Shown here one piece after another: positions 49,007-58,103 of a DNA stretch of 64,000 nt. The number at the start of each line of letters is the position of its first letter. The stretch's first letter is position 1. Below the pieces are notes generated by a model. That model saw nothing but the letters and a program-made list of their open reading frames with translations, ran no database searches and was not told the DNA's origin. A program made the position numbers and the translations under genes. The DNA is from Begonia masoniana (lineage: Eukaryota; Streptophyta; Magnoliopsida; Cucurbitales; Begoniaceae), in assembly GCA_022432975.1 (NCBI GenBank), contig CM039509.1, positions 8,185,043-8,249,042 of the forward strand. The letters are read 5' to 3'.

Positions 49007-51518
49007 TGTAACACCCGGATTTTTTGGGTTTCCGCTCTAGGGGTACTTTCGTAAATAAGAAATATTAGCTCGTTTTGTGAGCGGATAGTTTTATTATGGC
49101 CCTAGGAGTTTATGGGGATTTTTAGAAGAATAAGTAAATTTTTAGAAATTTAAATCGATAGTGTAACGCCGAGTTACGTTTTTCCGCCTATAGTGTTTTA
49201 AGTCGTAAAAATAGTAAATTAAGTCCGTTTTGCGAACGGAGAGTTTCGTCAGAACCCTAAGAATAAGTTGAAATATTTGAAGAAATAAGAGAGTTTTGGA
49301 GAAGCCAAATCAATAGGTTAAATAAAGAATTAAGCTCAAGGATTGAGAAAAGGGCAAAAAGGTAATTAGATAAGTTAAATTTCAATTAAAAAACAAATAC
49401 CCCCTCCTTCACCTTTTCATTCCACGATTTTCACTCTCCAGAGAAGTTTCCCCTCCCATTTTGGCGACTTCCTTCACCGATTGCTCCACGACCGATTCTT
49501 TTCCTATTCTGGTGAATCTTCTTTTGGGTTTTCTTCCCCAACTGACGTTTTAGGTAAACCCTATGCTCAAGACTGATTTAGTTGTGATTTTGGGTTGATT
49601 TCGGTTTAGGGTTTTATTAGAGAAATTTTTAGTTTTTGTTAGAAATAGATAGTTTAAAGATATTAATGCCCTTTGATGATGCATTTGCTGCTATCTAAGT
49701 AGACTGAACGGATTAATGGAGTTTGGGTGATAGTTGGTTAATTTTGGGGTTGTTGGAGAATTGAGAAATCCATTAAGGAGTTTTATAAATGGTGAGCACA
49801 ACGTGCTCGATAAAATGCCCGAATGGAGAAAATGAAGTTGTAGGAAAGAATTTCCTTTGTTAGGGGCTTAGTTTAAGTTTGGAATTCATTTAATTAGGAT
49901 CGATTTTAATGTCCCTATTTGTGAAATGCTTTAGGTGGAGACGACTTTTGGACGGTGCTCGGCTTGCTACGGACGCCAGGTAAGTGGGTGCTAGGTTTCC
50001 GGCCCTTAAGGCCCTACATCGTGTCAACGTTAGGCTTTTGTATTTTGATGATGATTTTCTGATTGTGGGGTTTACTGAGTCGGGTAGCCTAGGATGTTAG
50101 TTATTAGTTGTTTGTGAAGTTCGTTAAGAATAGTGTATGTCCATGTACGTTGTGAATTGCTTGATGATATGTTTTGATGATATTTTGTACGTAGAATTCC
50201 TCATGCATCATGTTTTCTCAAATGTCATATGAAACGTTCCACGTATGATGTATGTAAAAGAAAGGTAATGATTAAATGTGGGTTGGGACAGTATGGCCAG
50301 AACAACAAAACCAATGTCACTTCCACGCGATGGACTATGAATATGGTCGAAAGGACTATGTACACGCACTTGGCCTACTCCCTGGCACATCCCCACCTTA
50401 ATCCATGTCAACCAAAAGAAAAAGAAAAGAAAAAGAATAAGAATAAGTAAATGAACATGTTTTATGAAAAGAATCATGCATATGTCATGTATAGTACATT
50501 CTCTTACTAAGCATTAGGCTTAATGTTTATGTTGTATGATGTAGGCGACAGGTGTAAAGGTGAGAGTTCTCTCGATGGTAAGGAATAGGTGGTCGACGGA
50601 TGGTGCTCGTGGCGACGGGGTGTGTTTTGGCAAGGTTCGGTGACGGTGGGTGTGCTCCAAGCTATTTTGGGTAATCAATGTAAGCTTGTTTTGATGTTAA
50701 AAATGTGAGAGATTTTAGGTTATGGGGGGAAGTTTGATATTTTGGGAATTGTATAGTGAATGTAGGTTAGAAGTTGTGTCGTTTTGAATAATTTGGTGAC
50801 GTGTTCGTTTTGGAGATGTTTTTTTTAAGGAAATTTCATTTATAATGTTGATGTTGTCTTGAGAATTTGGTTGGGTTTTGTTTGATGATTTTTAGGTGAC
50901 TTAAACTGTATGGATACGCACGGTTTTAGAGCGATCCATGCAGTTAGTTTTCGTGAAATTTGGAAGTGTACAGACCAAGTTAGAGTTGTTATGAATATGA
51001 AAGAAAAGTAGTGAAGTTTTAAGTGGTTTTGCAGGAAATTGAAAGGAGAAGGAAGAAAGAAAAAAGAAGGAGGAGGGAGCTGTGCTCTCTGGAGAAATTC
51101 CAGAGAGCATGGCGATTGATCGCCTCTTGGAGGCGATCAATCGCCCCTTCTCGCGGCGATCGCCTGGAGTGGCGATCGCTAGGCGATTTGAGTAATCGCC
51201 TTCGGCGATTGCTCGCCAGGAGCAATCGCCGAAGGGCGATCAATCGCCAGTTTTTGGTGATGGATCGCCACCAGTTCTGTCTGCTTGCTGATTTTTAAAC
51301 ATAAAGATTTTAATTATTTTCTTTTAGTTTTTAATTGTTTAACTTAATGGTTTTAAGATTATTTCAAATGGTTTTTAAAGTAGTTTTTCAAACGTCGTTA
51401 ACAATCTCAATTACGATTTTTAAAGTTTTATTTTCGCTCGAAAGTCAGGTTTAGAGTTTGTACGTATAAAAAGAAAAATTTGTACGGAAAATAAGGGTAC
51501 CTCGTTAGGGTTGTCACA
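49007..51518 (+). mobile_element. E6: solo LTR of a Tekay-like element inserted in E5 gag
   Basis: TGTAACACCCGGA...GTTGTCACA, 2512 bp, flanked by the perfect 5-bp duplication gaact (49002-49006 and 51519-51523). There is no internal region. It shares with the E1 and E2 LTRs the layout donor-like CCAG|GTAAGT (junction 49979/49980), GGCCCTTAAGGCCCTACATC (50001-50020) and acceptor-like GATGTAG ending at 50543. The rest of the sequence is not similar, so it is a different family of the same clade. Confidence 0.9.
51087..51262 (+). repeat. Cluster of GC-rich hairpins built on GGCGATCGCC in E6
   Basis: Consecutive perfect or near-perfect dyads: CTCTCTGG/CCAGAGAG (51087-51109); GGCGATTGATCGCC with GGCGATCAATCGCC (51112-51146, 7-nt loop); palindrome GGCGATCGCC (51157-51166); and a 13-bp stem TCGGCGATTGCTC/GAGCAATCGCCGA (about 51203-51234). 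ATCGCC-type words recur more than ten times. It lies about 250 bp before the LTR end. Confidence 0.9.
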
Positions 51519-52373
51519 GAACTACTGGAGCTGGCGGGTAGGGTGGCAATCTGGCTGGCGGGTTATGCCACAGGCTCCATGGACTCTGTGGATGAGTTGG
51601 TGGTATAAACTCATTTGAGAAAGTAGTCATATATGGATCGTTTTGCACTGGAGTGCTTGTGGACGGTGCCGATGAGTCACCCTTCACCGGTTGTTTATGC
51701 TTGGGATCAGTTGCCGCCGGTTGTTTCCGCCCCATCTCCGGCATGCTTTGAGCAAATTTGGTTAGTACAGTCGTCACAGCCTCATGTTTCACGGACAAGT
51801 CCGACGACAAAGCATCGAGTTTCACTTGCAGCTCCTTAACGTTATGCTCATACGTATTCATCTGAGATGTGATCTCTGTGACCGCTTTCTGCAACTCCTG
51901 GTAACCTCCTAAAAGTTTTTTCATCGTTTCTTCATTAGTTTTTGCTCTAGTTTTCGCCATAATTGATCATAGCTACTTTGATATCACTGTTGTGAGAATG
52001 TTAGTATTGGTGGGAAAATACTCAACTGTATTTCTCACAAGAACGTTTACAGAGAAAAGATGAAAGAGAAACATTAATAGGAAAACGAAAAAGATAAACG
52101 AATTAAGGAAACAGACAATTCACACCCTCCTCACGTCTCTCTCCTCTGCTTATAACGCCTTCCTCTCCCAACGGTAAGAACACGTTGGCAACAAGCTAGT
52201 TAGTGACCTCTGGTTGAATCAACGGGGCTTAGGCTCGCTGTGGTCTACTGCACGTCTTCTTGGTGGCCCAGCTACACAGTCCGTCTTTGGGGCCCTGTCC
52301 ACGACATAAAGAATCGAAACATTTAAAAATCATAAATTGTTACAGTCAAATTAAGATTTCAGTAAGAATCAAG

Positions 52374-52557
52374 CAATGCACGCTTTTTCTTCTTCGTTCC
52401 AGGATATTCCCTTCCTTTTTTTACCGACGGCCGTTGCATTCCGCTGTGAGTTGCTAGGATTCGATCCGGAAGAAACCAAGTCATCGGCGTAAATAAGCAA
52501 CTGAAACTGACCAGTTTCAATCTTTTCAAAATCCTGAACCAATTCCTTACGTAGGGT
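52374..52557 (-). pseudogene. Coding-like fragment in MULE-2 (right)
   Basis: A minus-strand frame includes KELVQDFEKIETGQFQLLIY, then NATAVGKKRKGISWNEEE and a stop near 52374. Composition and length suggest a captured last exon of a host gene. The GISWNEEE stretch recalls Myb/SANT-like domain starts, but this is too short to assign. Confidence 0.35.
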
Positions 52558-52771
52558 TGAGAAACTTCAGACAATTTTACCTTTTACAATTTTAACTTTC
52601 GGGAGGAAAGAGAGTATTTTGGGGATTAATCAACGCACGTGCAGAGCACGTGTCGATTTTAACGGCCTGCTTAACGGGAGAGTTTGTGTAACGACCCCAT
52701 ATCCCAGCAAGATATTGTCCGCTCTGGGGATTGGGCCGCAGCCCAATATCCTCCCCTCACGGCTTTGTTTG

Positions 52772-52851
52772 GCGAGAACTTCCCGGAAGGTTATCCAACC
52801 TGGAATTGCTCTCGCCGAAGCACTTTTAACTTCAGAGTTCTTATGGGATCC
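52772..52851 (-). promoter_or_regulatory. 5S rRNA-derived segment in Cassandra LTR A
   Basis: The minus strand reads GGATCCCATAAGAACTC..., close to plant 5S rRNA across the region holding the internal Pol III control boxes (A box around AAGTTAAAAGTGCT, C box around GGTAACCTTCCGGGAAGTTC). It contains changes from the 5S gene, so it is a 5S-like promoter, not a 5S gene. Confidence 0.85.
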
Positions 52852-53215
52852 GTTGTCAATCGTGCTCCAAAACGCGTCTTGCTATGTTGAGAGGGTCTCT
52901 TTACATATGTTTCATTTCCACATACTTCCCCAAGCGATGTGGGATTGTGACGACCCCCTTTTTACGACCTTCACCTTCCGGTTCGCCGCGCGGACGTACT
53001 GTCATCCGGGTTCCGGTTCGTGCAGCCATCGTACCCATACGTGATATTCGGGTCATCACAATCACCCCCCTCGGGGGCCCAACGTCCGCGTTGGCCACAT
53101 TTCGGTTGGGTAACAGGCTCTGATACCATTTGTAACGACCCCATATCCCAGCAAGATATTGTCCGCTCTGGGGATTGGGCCGTAGCCAACTATCCTCCCC
53201 TCACGGCTTGTGTGG

Positions 53216-53294
53216 CGAGAACTTCCCTGAAGGTTACCCAACCTGGAATTGCTCTCGCCGAAGCACTTTTAACTTCGGAGTTCTTATGGGATCC
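53216..53294 (-). promoter_or_regulatory. 5S rRNA-derived segment in Cassandra LTR B
   Basis: Same 5S-like segment as in LTR A with small differences. It is retained although LTR B has lost about 75 bp nearby. Confidence 0.82.
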
Positions 53295-53581
53295 GTGTCA
53301 ATCGTGCTCCAAACTCGTCTTGCTATGTACCTGTCACCTTCCGGTTCGCCCGCGCGGACGTACTGTCATCCGGGTTCCGGTTCGTGCAGCCATCGTACCC
53401 ATACGTGTATATTCGGGTCATCACAATCACCCCCCTCGGGGGCCCAACGTCCTCGTTGGCCACATTTCCGGTTGGGTACAGGCTCTGATACCATTTGTAA
53501 CGACCCCATATCCCAGCAAGATATTGTCCGCTCTGGGGATTGGGCCGTAGCCCAATATCCTCCCCTCACGGCTTTGTTTGG

Positions 53582-53660
53582 CGAGAACTTCCCTGAAGGT
53601 TACCCAACCTGGAATTGCTCTCGCCGAAGCACTTTTAACTTCGGAGTTCTTATGGGATCC
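53582..53660 (-). promoter_or_regulatory. 5S rRNA-derived segment in Cassandra LTR C
   Basis: 5S-like segment, including GAACTCCGAAGTTAAAAGTG and GGGAAGTTCTCG on the minus strand. In element orientation this is the 5' LTR, so it is the copy placed to start transcription. Confidence 0.85.
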
Positions 53661-54150
53661 GTTGTCAATCGTGCTCCAAAACGCGTCTTGCTATGTTGAG
53701 AGGGTCTCTTTACATATGTTTCATTTCCACATACTTCCCCAAGCGATGTGGGATTGTGACGACCCCCTTTTTACGACCTGTCACCTTCCGGTTCGCACGC
53801 GCGGACGTACCGCCATCCGGGTTCCGGTTCGTGCAGCCATCGTACCCATACGTGCATATTCGGGTCATCACAGTTTGAATTGCAAACGTTTTATACGATA
53901 GGTTTGATTAGGTCAAAAATAAACGTTAGGGGCCAAATGACCACTGACCCCATACGTTGAGGACTAAATTGAATTTTTTCTAATAAATTATAAATAATTA
54001 AAATAAGTGTATTAATTAATCAAAAAAATTAAAGATAGAAAATTTGAGGATAGAGTTAGCTTTACTGTCTGTTTTTGCAATCTAACTTCATCTATAGAAA
54101 TGAAACAAATCATTATGATCAACTAAACGGCCGATCTCCGGTCATTTTAA

Positions 54151-55856
54151 TTATTTCCCGATCTCTTCGAGCTTCCAAATAACTTGCTTCATACTCGGTC
54201 GAAGAGAAGGCGAATCCGAACAACAAGCCGTAGCGAGCTGAAAGAACTTGAGAATTTGATCTTCCCCGACAACATTTTCTTCATAGCTTTTGTTTCGAAT
54301 GAATATATCCGGATGAATCGAGTCCAAAAAACTATTTTTCAAAAGAGCATTTCTCATCATATTTGGCAGACACAAGTTTCGATTGTTGATCGGCTCTTTC
54401 CCGGTCAGTAATTCAAGTAAGATAACTCCATAGCTATAAACATCGGTTTCTTCGTTGGCATCTCTCACCTTGATCAATTCCGGTGCTTTATAGCCATCGA
54501 TCGCCAAAGCATCGAGTAGTTCTTGCCCGAAAGTTGGATTCAGAAGGAGATGAAGGGAGAAATCGGAGACAAAAGGGTGGTAATTTCTACCCAGAAGAAT
54601 GTTTTTAGACTTCAAATTTCCATGGATGACTGGCTTTTCATAGCCAGTGTGAAGATGATCCAACCCCCTGGCTATTCCAAGTGAAATCTTGTGGATGATC
54701 GCCCATCTGTGAGTTTCCTCATTTCCAACTGAAAATCGACAACATTTTCAAGCAACCCATCAAGAAATTTCCACTTCAATTGCTACAAAAATGATCTAGA
54801 ACATCCACAAAATGTTTATAACGTTGATAATAATTAGACCATTATCAGACTTACCACAAAGCTCGATTTTTTCGGTGTTATTAAGCATCATGATTATATT
54901 TTGACTACACAGAAATGGAAAATTTAACACGTGTTTTGGTAGATATGGAAAAATAGCACAGTTGAGCTAAAGTTTTGTTTTTTTCTGTGAAGAAAATGGG
55001 AGGAAATGACAAATTCCGAGGCAGACGTGTTTGGATTATGCGAGAATGAATCCAAGAAGAAGATGGTTTGTTTGGCAAGAAAACAAAATCCAATAAATGG
55101 ATCTTGGGCACTGTTTTCAACTCTTTCTCCTTCAAATCCGAGGAGATATTGAGGTTAAAAAATACATTTTTAATGTGTAGCTTCAAGAAAAATCCATGGC
55201 GGATTGGACGACGAAGAAGATGAACTTTTTCTTTTGAGGAGTGTGAGCAAACACCTTATCTGCAAACTGCCTGTAGATTTTCTCAGCAGATTCTTTTGTT
55301 TTTTCCTCTTTCCTTCACTTTCTTAGGAAACTAGCAGACAACAGAAAGTTCAATGAAGAATCAGAATCATACCTCTGATGAACTGCGAGAGATTTCCATG
55401 GCTATAAAATGGATGAACAAGAAGCTTCTCTCCTCTAAATCCTGAATAAACTCCGAGTAAAGGAACCAAATAAGGATTCCTACTGGAGCCGAGAAACAGA
55501 ATAGTCTGACCCAAATCTGCTGTCTTCGCAATCGAAGATGGCCTCAAGAATCTAAGCAGCAACATCGCGTTGCTCTCCGGCAACAAAGCTTTGTACAAAG
55601 TCCCATGGCTTGATTTTCCGATCACTTCGCCCGGAGCTTCTAAAATGTCGGCAATGTCGAGGTCCTCTCCGCCTTGAAAAGTGGCCAAATTCTCAGTCTC
55701 GGTTTCTTCCTTCTGCTTTTGCTCTGTTTGCTCTACGTCTTCCTGCTTCCTTTTTGTCTGAATTTTGCAGTAAAATAGGAAGAATAGGAGAAGAACCACG
55801 AAAAGTAGAAGTGATGTCAGCCCAAGAGCAAGTTTGAGAATCTGATTCTCCTGCAT
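54151..55856 (-). CDS. Membrane-anchored receptor-like pseudokinase without ectodomain
   Basis: Two exons, 55856-55373 and 54728-54151, joined by a GT-AG intron; 353 residues. Residues 9-30 form one transmembrane helix, directly after a short N-terminus, followed by a charged Glu/Lys/Gln juxtamembrane segment (31-55). The kinase-like domain starts near 78 (EVIGKSSHGTLYKALL) and ends at the C-terminus (RPSMKQVIWKLEEIGK). It fits the leucine-rich-repeat receptor kinase class but has no extracellular repeats. Catalysis looks impossible: the beta-3 Lys is absent (AMLLLRFL), the HRD motif is HGN (197-199) and DFG is DFS (217-219). A scaffold or co-receptor role at the plasma membrane is an inference. 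The 5' side carries a GA microsatellite. Confidence 0.88.
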
Positions 55857-56067
55857 TCTGCACGATCAGAGCTAGTTCTCACGACGAAAATCAAGAATTA
55901 TGATGATGCGTTTTCAATGAACAAAGAAATACAAGATCGAGAATAAATGGCGGAGTTTCAATGGTGTCTCACAGCAGCGACGAAGAAGAAGAAGAAGAAA
56001 AATGAGAAATCACCCGACACCCATTAACGAGAAACGAAAATGAAGAATTATTGTTCAGAAGAGAGTG

Positions 56068-56071
<4 letters not shown>

Positions 56072-56114
<43 letters not shown>
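56072..56114 (+). repeat. (GA)n microsatellite upstream of the pseudokinase gene
   Basis: About 21 GA units, 216-258 bp upstream of the minus-strand start codon, so CT-rich in the sense orientation. This is a common position for pyrimidine repeats in plant 5' UTRs or core promoters. Confidence 0.9.
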
Positions 56115-56115
<1 letters not shown>

Positions 56116-57904
56116 ATATATTCAGGGGTGGAGACAGAGCAGTCGCATGTGCTAATTTATCTAATTGACGGCTGTTCTTCTGCAATTTGATGACGTCATT
56201 CTTCTTCTATAAATATTTAATTTTTTTTTATTAATAAACATAAAATTACTTATTTAACCAATTCAACTAACAGTTGAGATTTTGTGGAATAACAATTCAA
56301 TGAATTTAGCAATTGTCAAATTTTGATTGGCTAAAATAATTTAACATAGAAAATTCTATAAATGTTGTTGGTCCTTGACTTTTAATTTTTAAATAATTTG
56401 ACTTTTTTATTGGAAATATTTTGATTTTTAAAAAAAAAAAAATCTTGATTGAAATATTAATTTAGAGAATAAATATTGCAACATAAAGTTTGATGACATT
56501 TACAATTATTATGTATTTTATCAACTAACTAATGATTGCTTTGCTTAACATTTCCTCAAGCATTAATTGAAATTGTAATTTGGAAATTATCATTTATAAT
56601 TTATACTTATTTTATCATTGGTTCTAATAAAGTTACATTATTATTTCAAATTAATATTTATTTTTAGTAACATAATTCACAAAATAATTAAATATTTGTC
56701 TCTTTAAAGTAGTAATAAAAATAATAAATGATTTTTAAAAAATGTCCACATATTTAGGGGATCGAATAGCTTGAGGGACAAGGGACTGTTTGGCAAGGAC
56801 AATAAAATGATTGTAGATACTCAAATCAAATGGATTGGTCCATCCCACACAATGGATTGTCATTAAATTCACAATGAGATGAACAATTATAAAAGTTAAC
56901 ATTTATATTTGTAGGAATAAATCAACCAATCCAAATTCGACACATCACAATATTCACGTTCATAATCTTGCAAAAAATAATGTTACATTTCCTCTCTATT
57001 CTAAGTGACCTGGGAATCATTAATTGGTACAATTAATAACTTATTTTAAATATGTGTAATTTATTACATTAATTGCACCAATAAATAAGATATTAGAATT
57101 AAAATGTAAAAATAGAAGGGAAACACAACATTACTCATGCTTGAAAAGATATAGGCAAAGGATGATTGGGATGTATCGGATTAAAGCAATCATATCGAAT
57201 ATGAATTGCCTGACAAATCGCTCCAAGAATCCGATATCTTTTTTACTCCATTAGATAATTTTCCATGATCAAGAAGGGCTTCCCTGTGCATAGAATCAAG
57301 TTTAGAAGCAATGAGAAAGAAACTGATAAGACAAATAATGATCGGATAATTTCAACGGGAGACAAGTAATAATTTGAGTAATCATCATCTAACATGTGCA
57401 CAAGGTGAATCAATAACACACCCAAAGGTGAAACACAAAGACCTTGAGGACCTTGATTCTTGGCAGAGAATAACCTGTTTGAGGAGACCATGTGGGAAGA
57501 AGATGGAACAAAACTAAAGAACAACCATTGTATAAAAGGAATCTTTACCGCTGGTTACCACACGACCCTAAATAGAGTGGTCCAAGGTCGAGCCTGGGGC
57601 CAGCCGGTTGCCGACCTGAAGCACATATGGGACTCGGTCATCCATCAATTCCCTTGGGAAGCTATAGCCAATCTTGTTAAAGGAGTGGGTGGACTAGAAT
57701 TACCATAAGCATATCATAGAAATATAAGTTCAAGGCCAAATCAAATATAACCCAAGACTAATATCAATTCTTATAATTCACTATAAAATGAAATTATACT
57801 AAAAATCCACTGCATAACTCAAAATAGTCATCGAAACTAACCTTAATATAAGCTTGCCCCAGTCCTGAAATCCAGCATTTTTTAGATTGTTTATGGGAAC
57901 TTAC
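56115..57904. other. AT-rich intergenic region with weak coding-like pieces
   Basis: 56115-57130 is AT-rich with no recognisable gene. 57460-57708 (+) is open and less AT-rich, with WGQPVADLKHIWDSVIHQFP, but matches no family I know. On the minus strand, acceptor-like GCACAG (near 57285) leads into a short frame with ISDSWSDLSGNSYSI (near 57200-57240), faintly like the WSDLLG end of VSP-type acid phosphatases. None of these can be called a gene. Confidence 0.35.
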
Positions 57905-58038
57905 CTTTATTCTTCACACCTTCCGGTCAACAAAAACACTTTGAATCCCAATTCCAAAAGCTCTTTGTAAAGCTCCAAACTTGGCTTTATAGCCTTCTCA
58001 AACTCCACAGCATCAAAAACCTCTAAACTGAGATTACC
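57905..58038 (-). pseudogene. Exon remnant of a VSP-like (HAD) acid phosphatase
   Basis: A minus-strand exon bounded by acceptor TTTTTTTAG and donor AAAG|GTAAGT reads NLSLEVFDAVEFEKAIKPSL and ELYKELLELGFKVFLLTGR. The LLTGR block is HAD motif II of the plant class B acid phosphatase / vegetative storage protein family. Next comes CEE followed by TAA, where the family has Gln-Arg, so a CAA-to-TAA change is likely. About eight residues before IKPSLELY also seem to be missing. The preceding exon with the catalytic Asp motif is not found; E7 is inserted 66 bp upstream. Confidence 0.6.
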
Positions 58039-58103
58039 TAAAAAAATCAACAATATAATCTATCATCTCACGACAGAAATTGGATAATGAAATCAAACAA
58101 CAT

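Larger units (their letters stand above)
44845..51960 (-). pseudogene. E5 gag-pol, multiply broken
   Basis: Begins MAKTRAKTNEETMKKLLGGY (51960). The gag N-terminal coiled-coil-like part runs to 51519, then E6 intervenes and gag resumes at 49006 (YDHQFMRFLKLELSYFMGDN). Then come the knuckle CFKCDEKYFMGHVC near 48300, protease LIDSGSTNSF near 48075, reverse transcriptase with VFFDDILVYS near 47110, RNase H, integrase (MDFIEGLPSS near 45907, YHPEFDGQTERLN near 45630) and a chromodomain near 44900-45030. Stops and frameshifts occur in gag, between protease and reverse transcriptase, in RNase H and in integrase, so no functional protein is possible. Confidence 0.88.
44526..52306 (-). mobile_element. 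E5: decayed Reina-like Ty3/gypsy element
   Basis: LTRs 44526-44844 and 51988-52306 (319 bp each) with TGTTGTGAG...CACGACA ends on the plus strand. A perfect 5-bp duplication taaag lies at 44521-44525 and 52307-52311. On the minus strand the order is 5' LTR, divergent primer site TGATATCAAAGTAGC, gag, pol, polypurine tract GAGGGGGAGGAC, 3' LTR. Short LTRs and the pol wording ending near a LDMITARFPDF chromodomain fit the Reina clade. Solo LTR E6 interrupts gag. Confidence 0.92.
52689..53872 (-). mobile_element. Cassandra TRIM retrotransposon with three LTRs and two internal regions
   Basis: LTR A 52689-53060, internal 53061-53130, LTR B 53131-53425, internal 53426-53495, LTR C 53496-53872. 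A perfect 5-bp duplication gtttg (52684-52688, 53873-53877) brackets the whole. Minus-strand LTRs read TGTGATGACCCG...GGGGTCGTTACA. Each 70-bp internal region has a primer site TGGTATCAGAGCC and a purine tract CCCGAGGGGGGTGAT. Each LTR carries a 5S rRNA-like segment, the hallmark of Cassandra. There is no protein. The LTR-int-LTR-int-LTR form fits unequal recombination or a tandem cDNA integrated once, since a single duplication flanks it. LTR B lacks about 75 bp present in A and C. Confidence 0.93.
43758..53980. mobile_element. MULE-2: second Mutator-like element of the same family
   Basis: Left terminal repeat 43758-43982. The right one is 52552-52688 plus 53878-53980, split by Cassandra. 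They align over about 225 bp (for example TGATTAATCCCCAAAATAC inside). A 10-bp duplication taataaatta lies at 43748-43757 and 53981-53990. Without E5 and Cassandra the element is about 1.25 kb. It has no transposase; between the terminal repeats are two short gene-like pieces (44281-44328 plus, 52374-52557 minus). Confidence 0.87.

Noticed and set aside
52772..53660. Genuine 5S rRNA genes
   Set aside because: The three 5S-like segments are diverged, only about 80 bp and sit inside LTRs with TG...CA ends; they are the Cassandra promoter.
52619..53901. Several overlapping plus-strand frames of 100-176 codons
   Set aside because: They lie antisense in Cassandra LTRs and repeat between LTR copies; they are shadows of a non-coding element.
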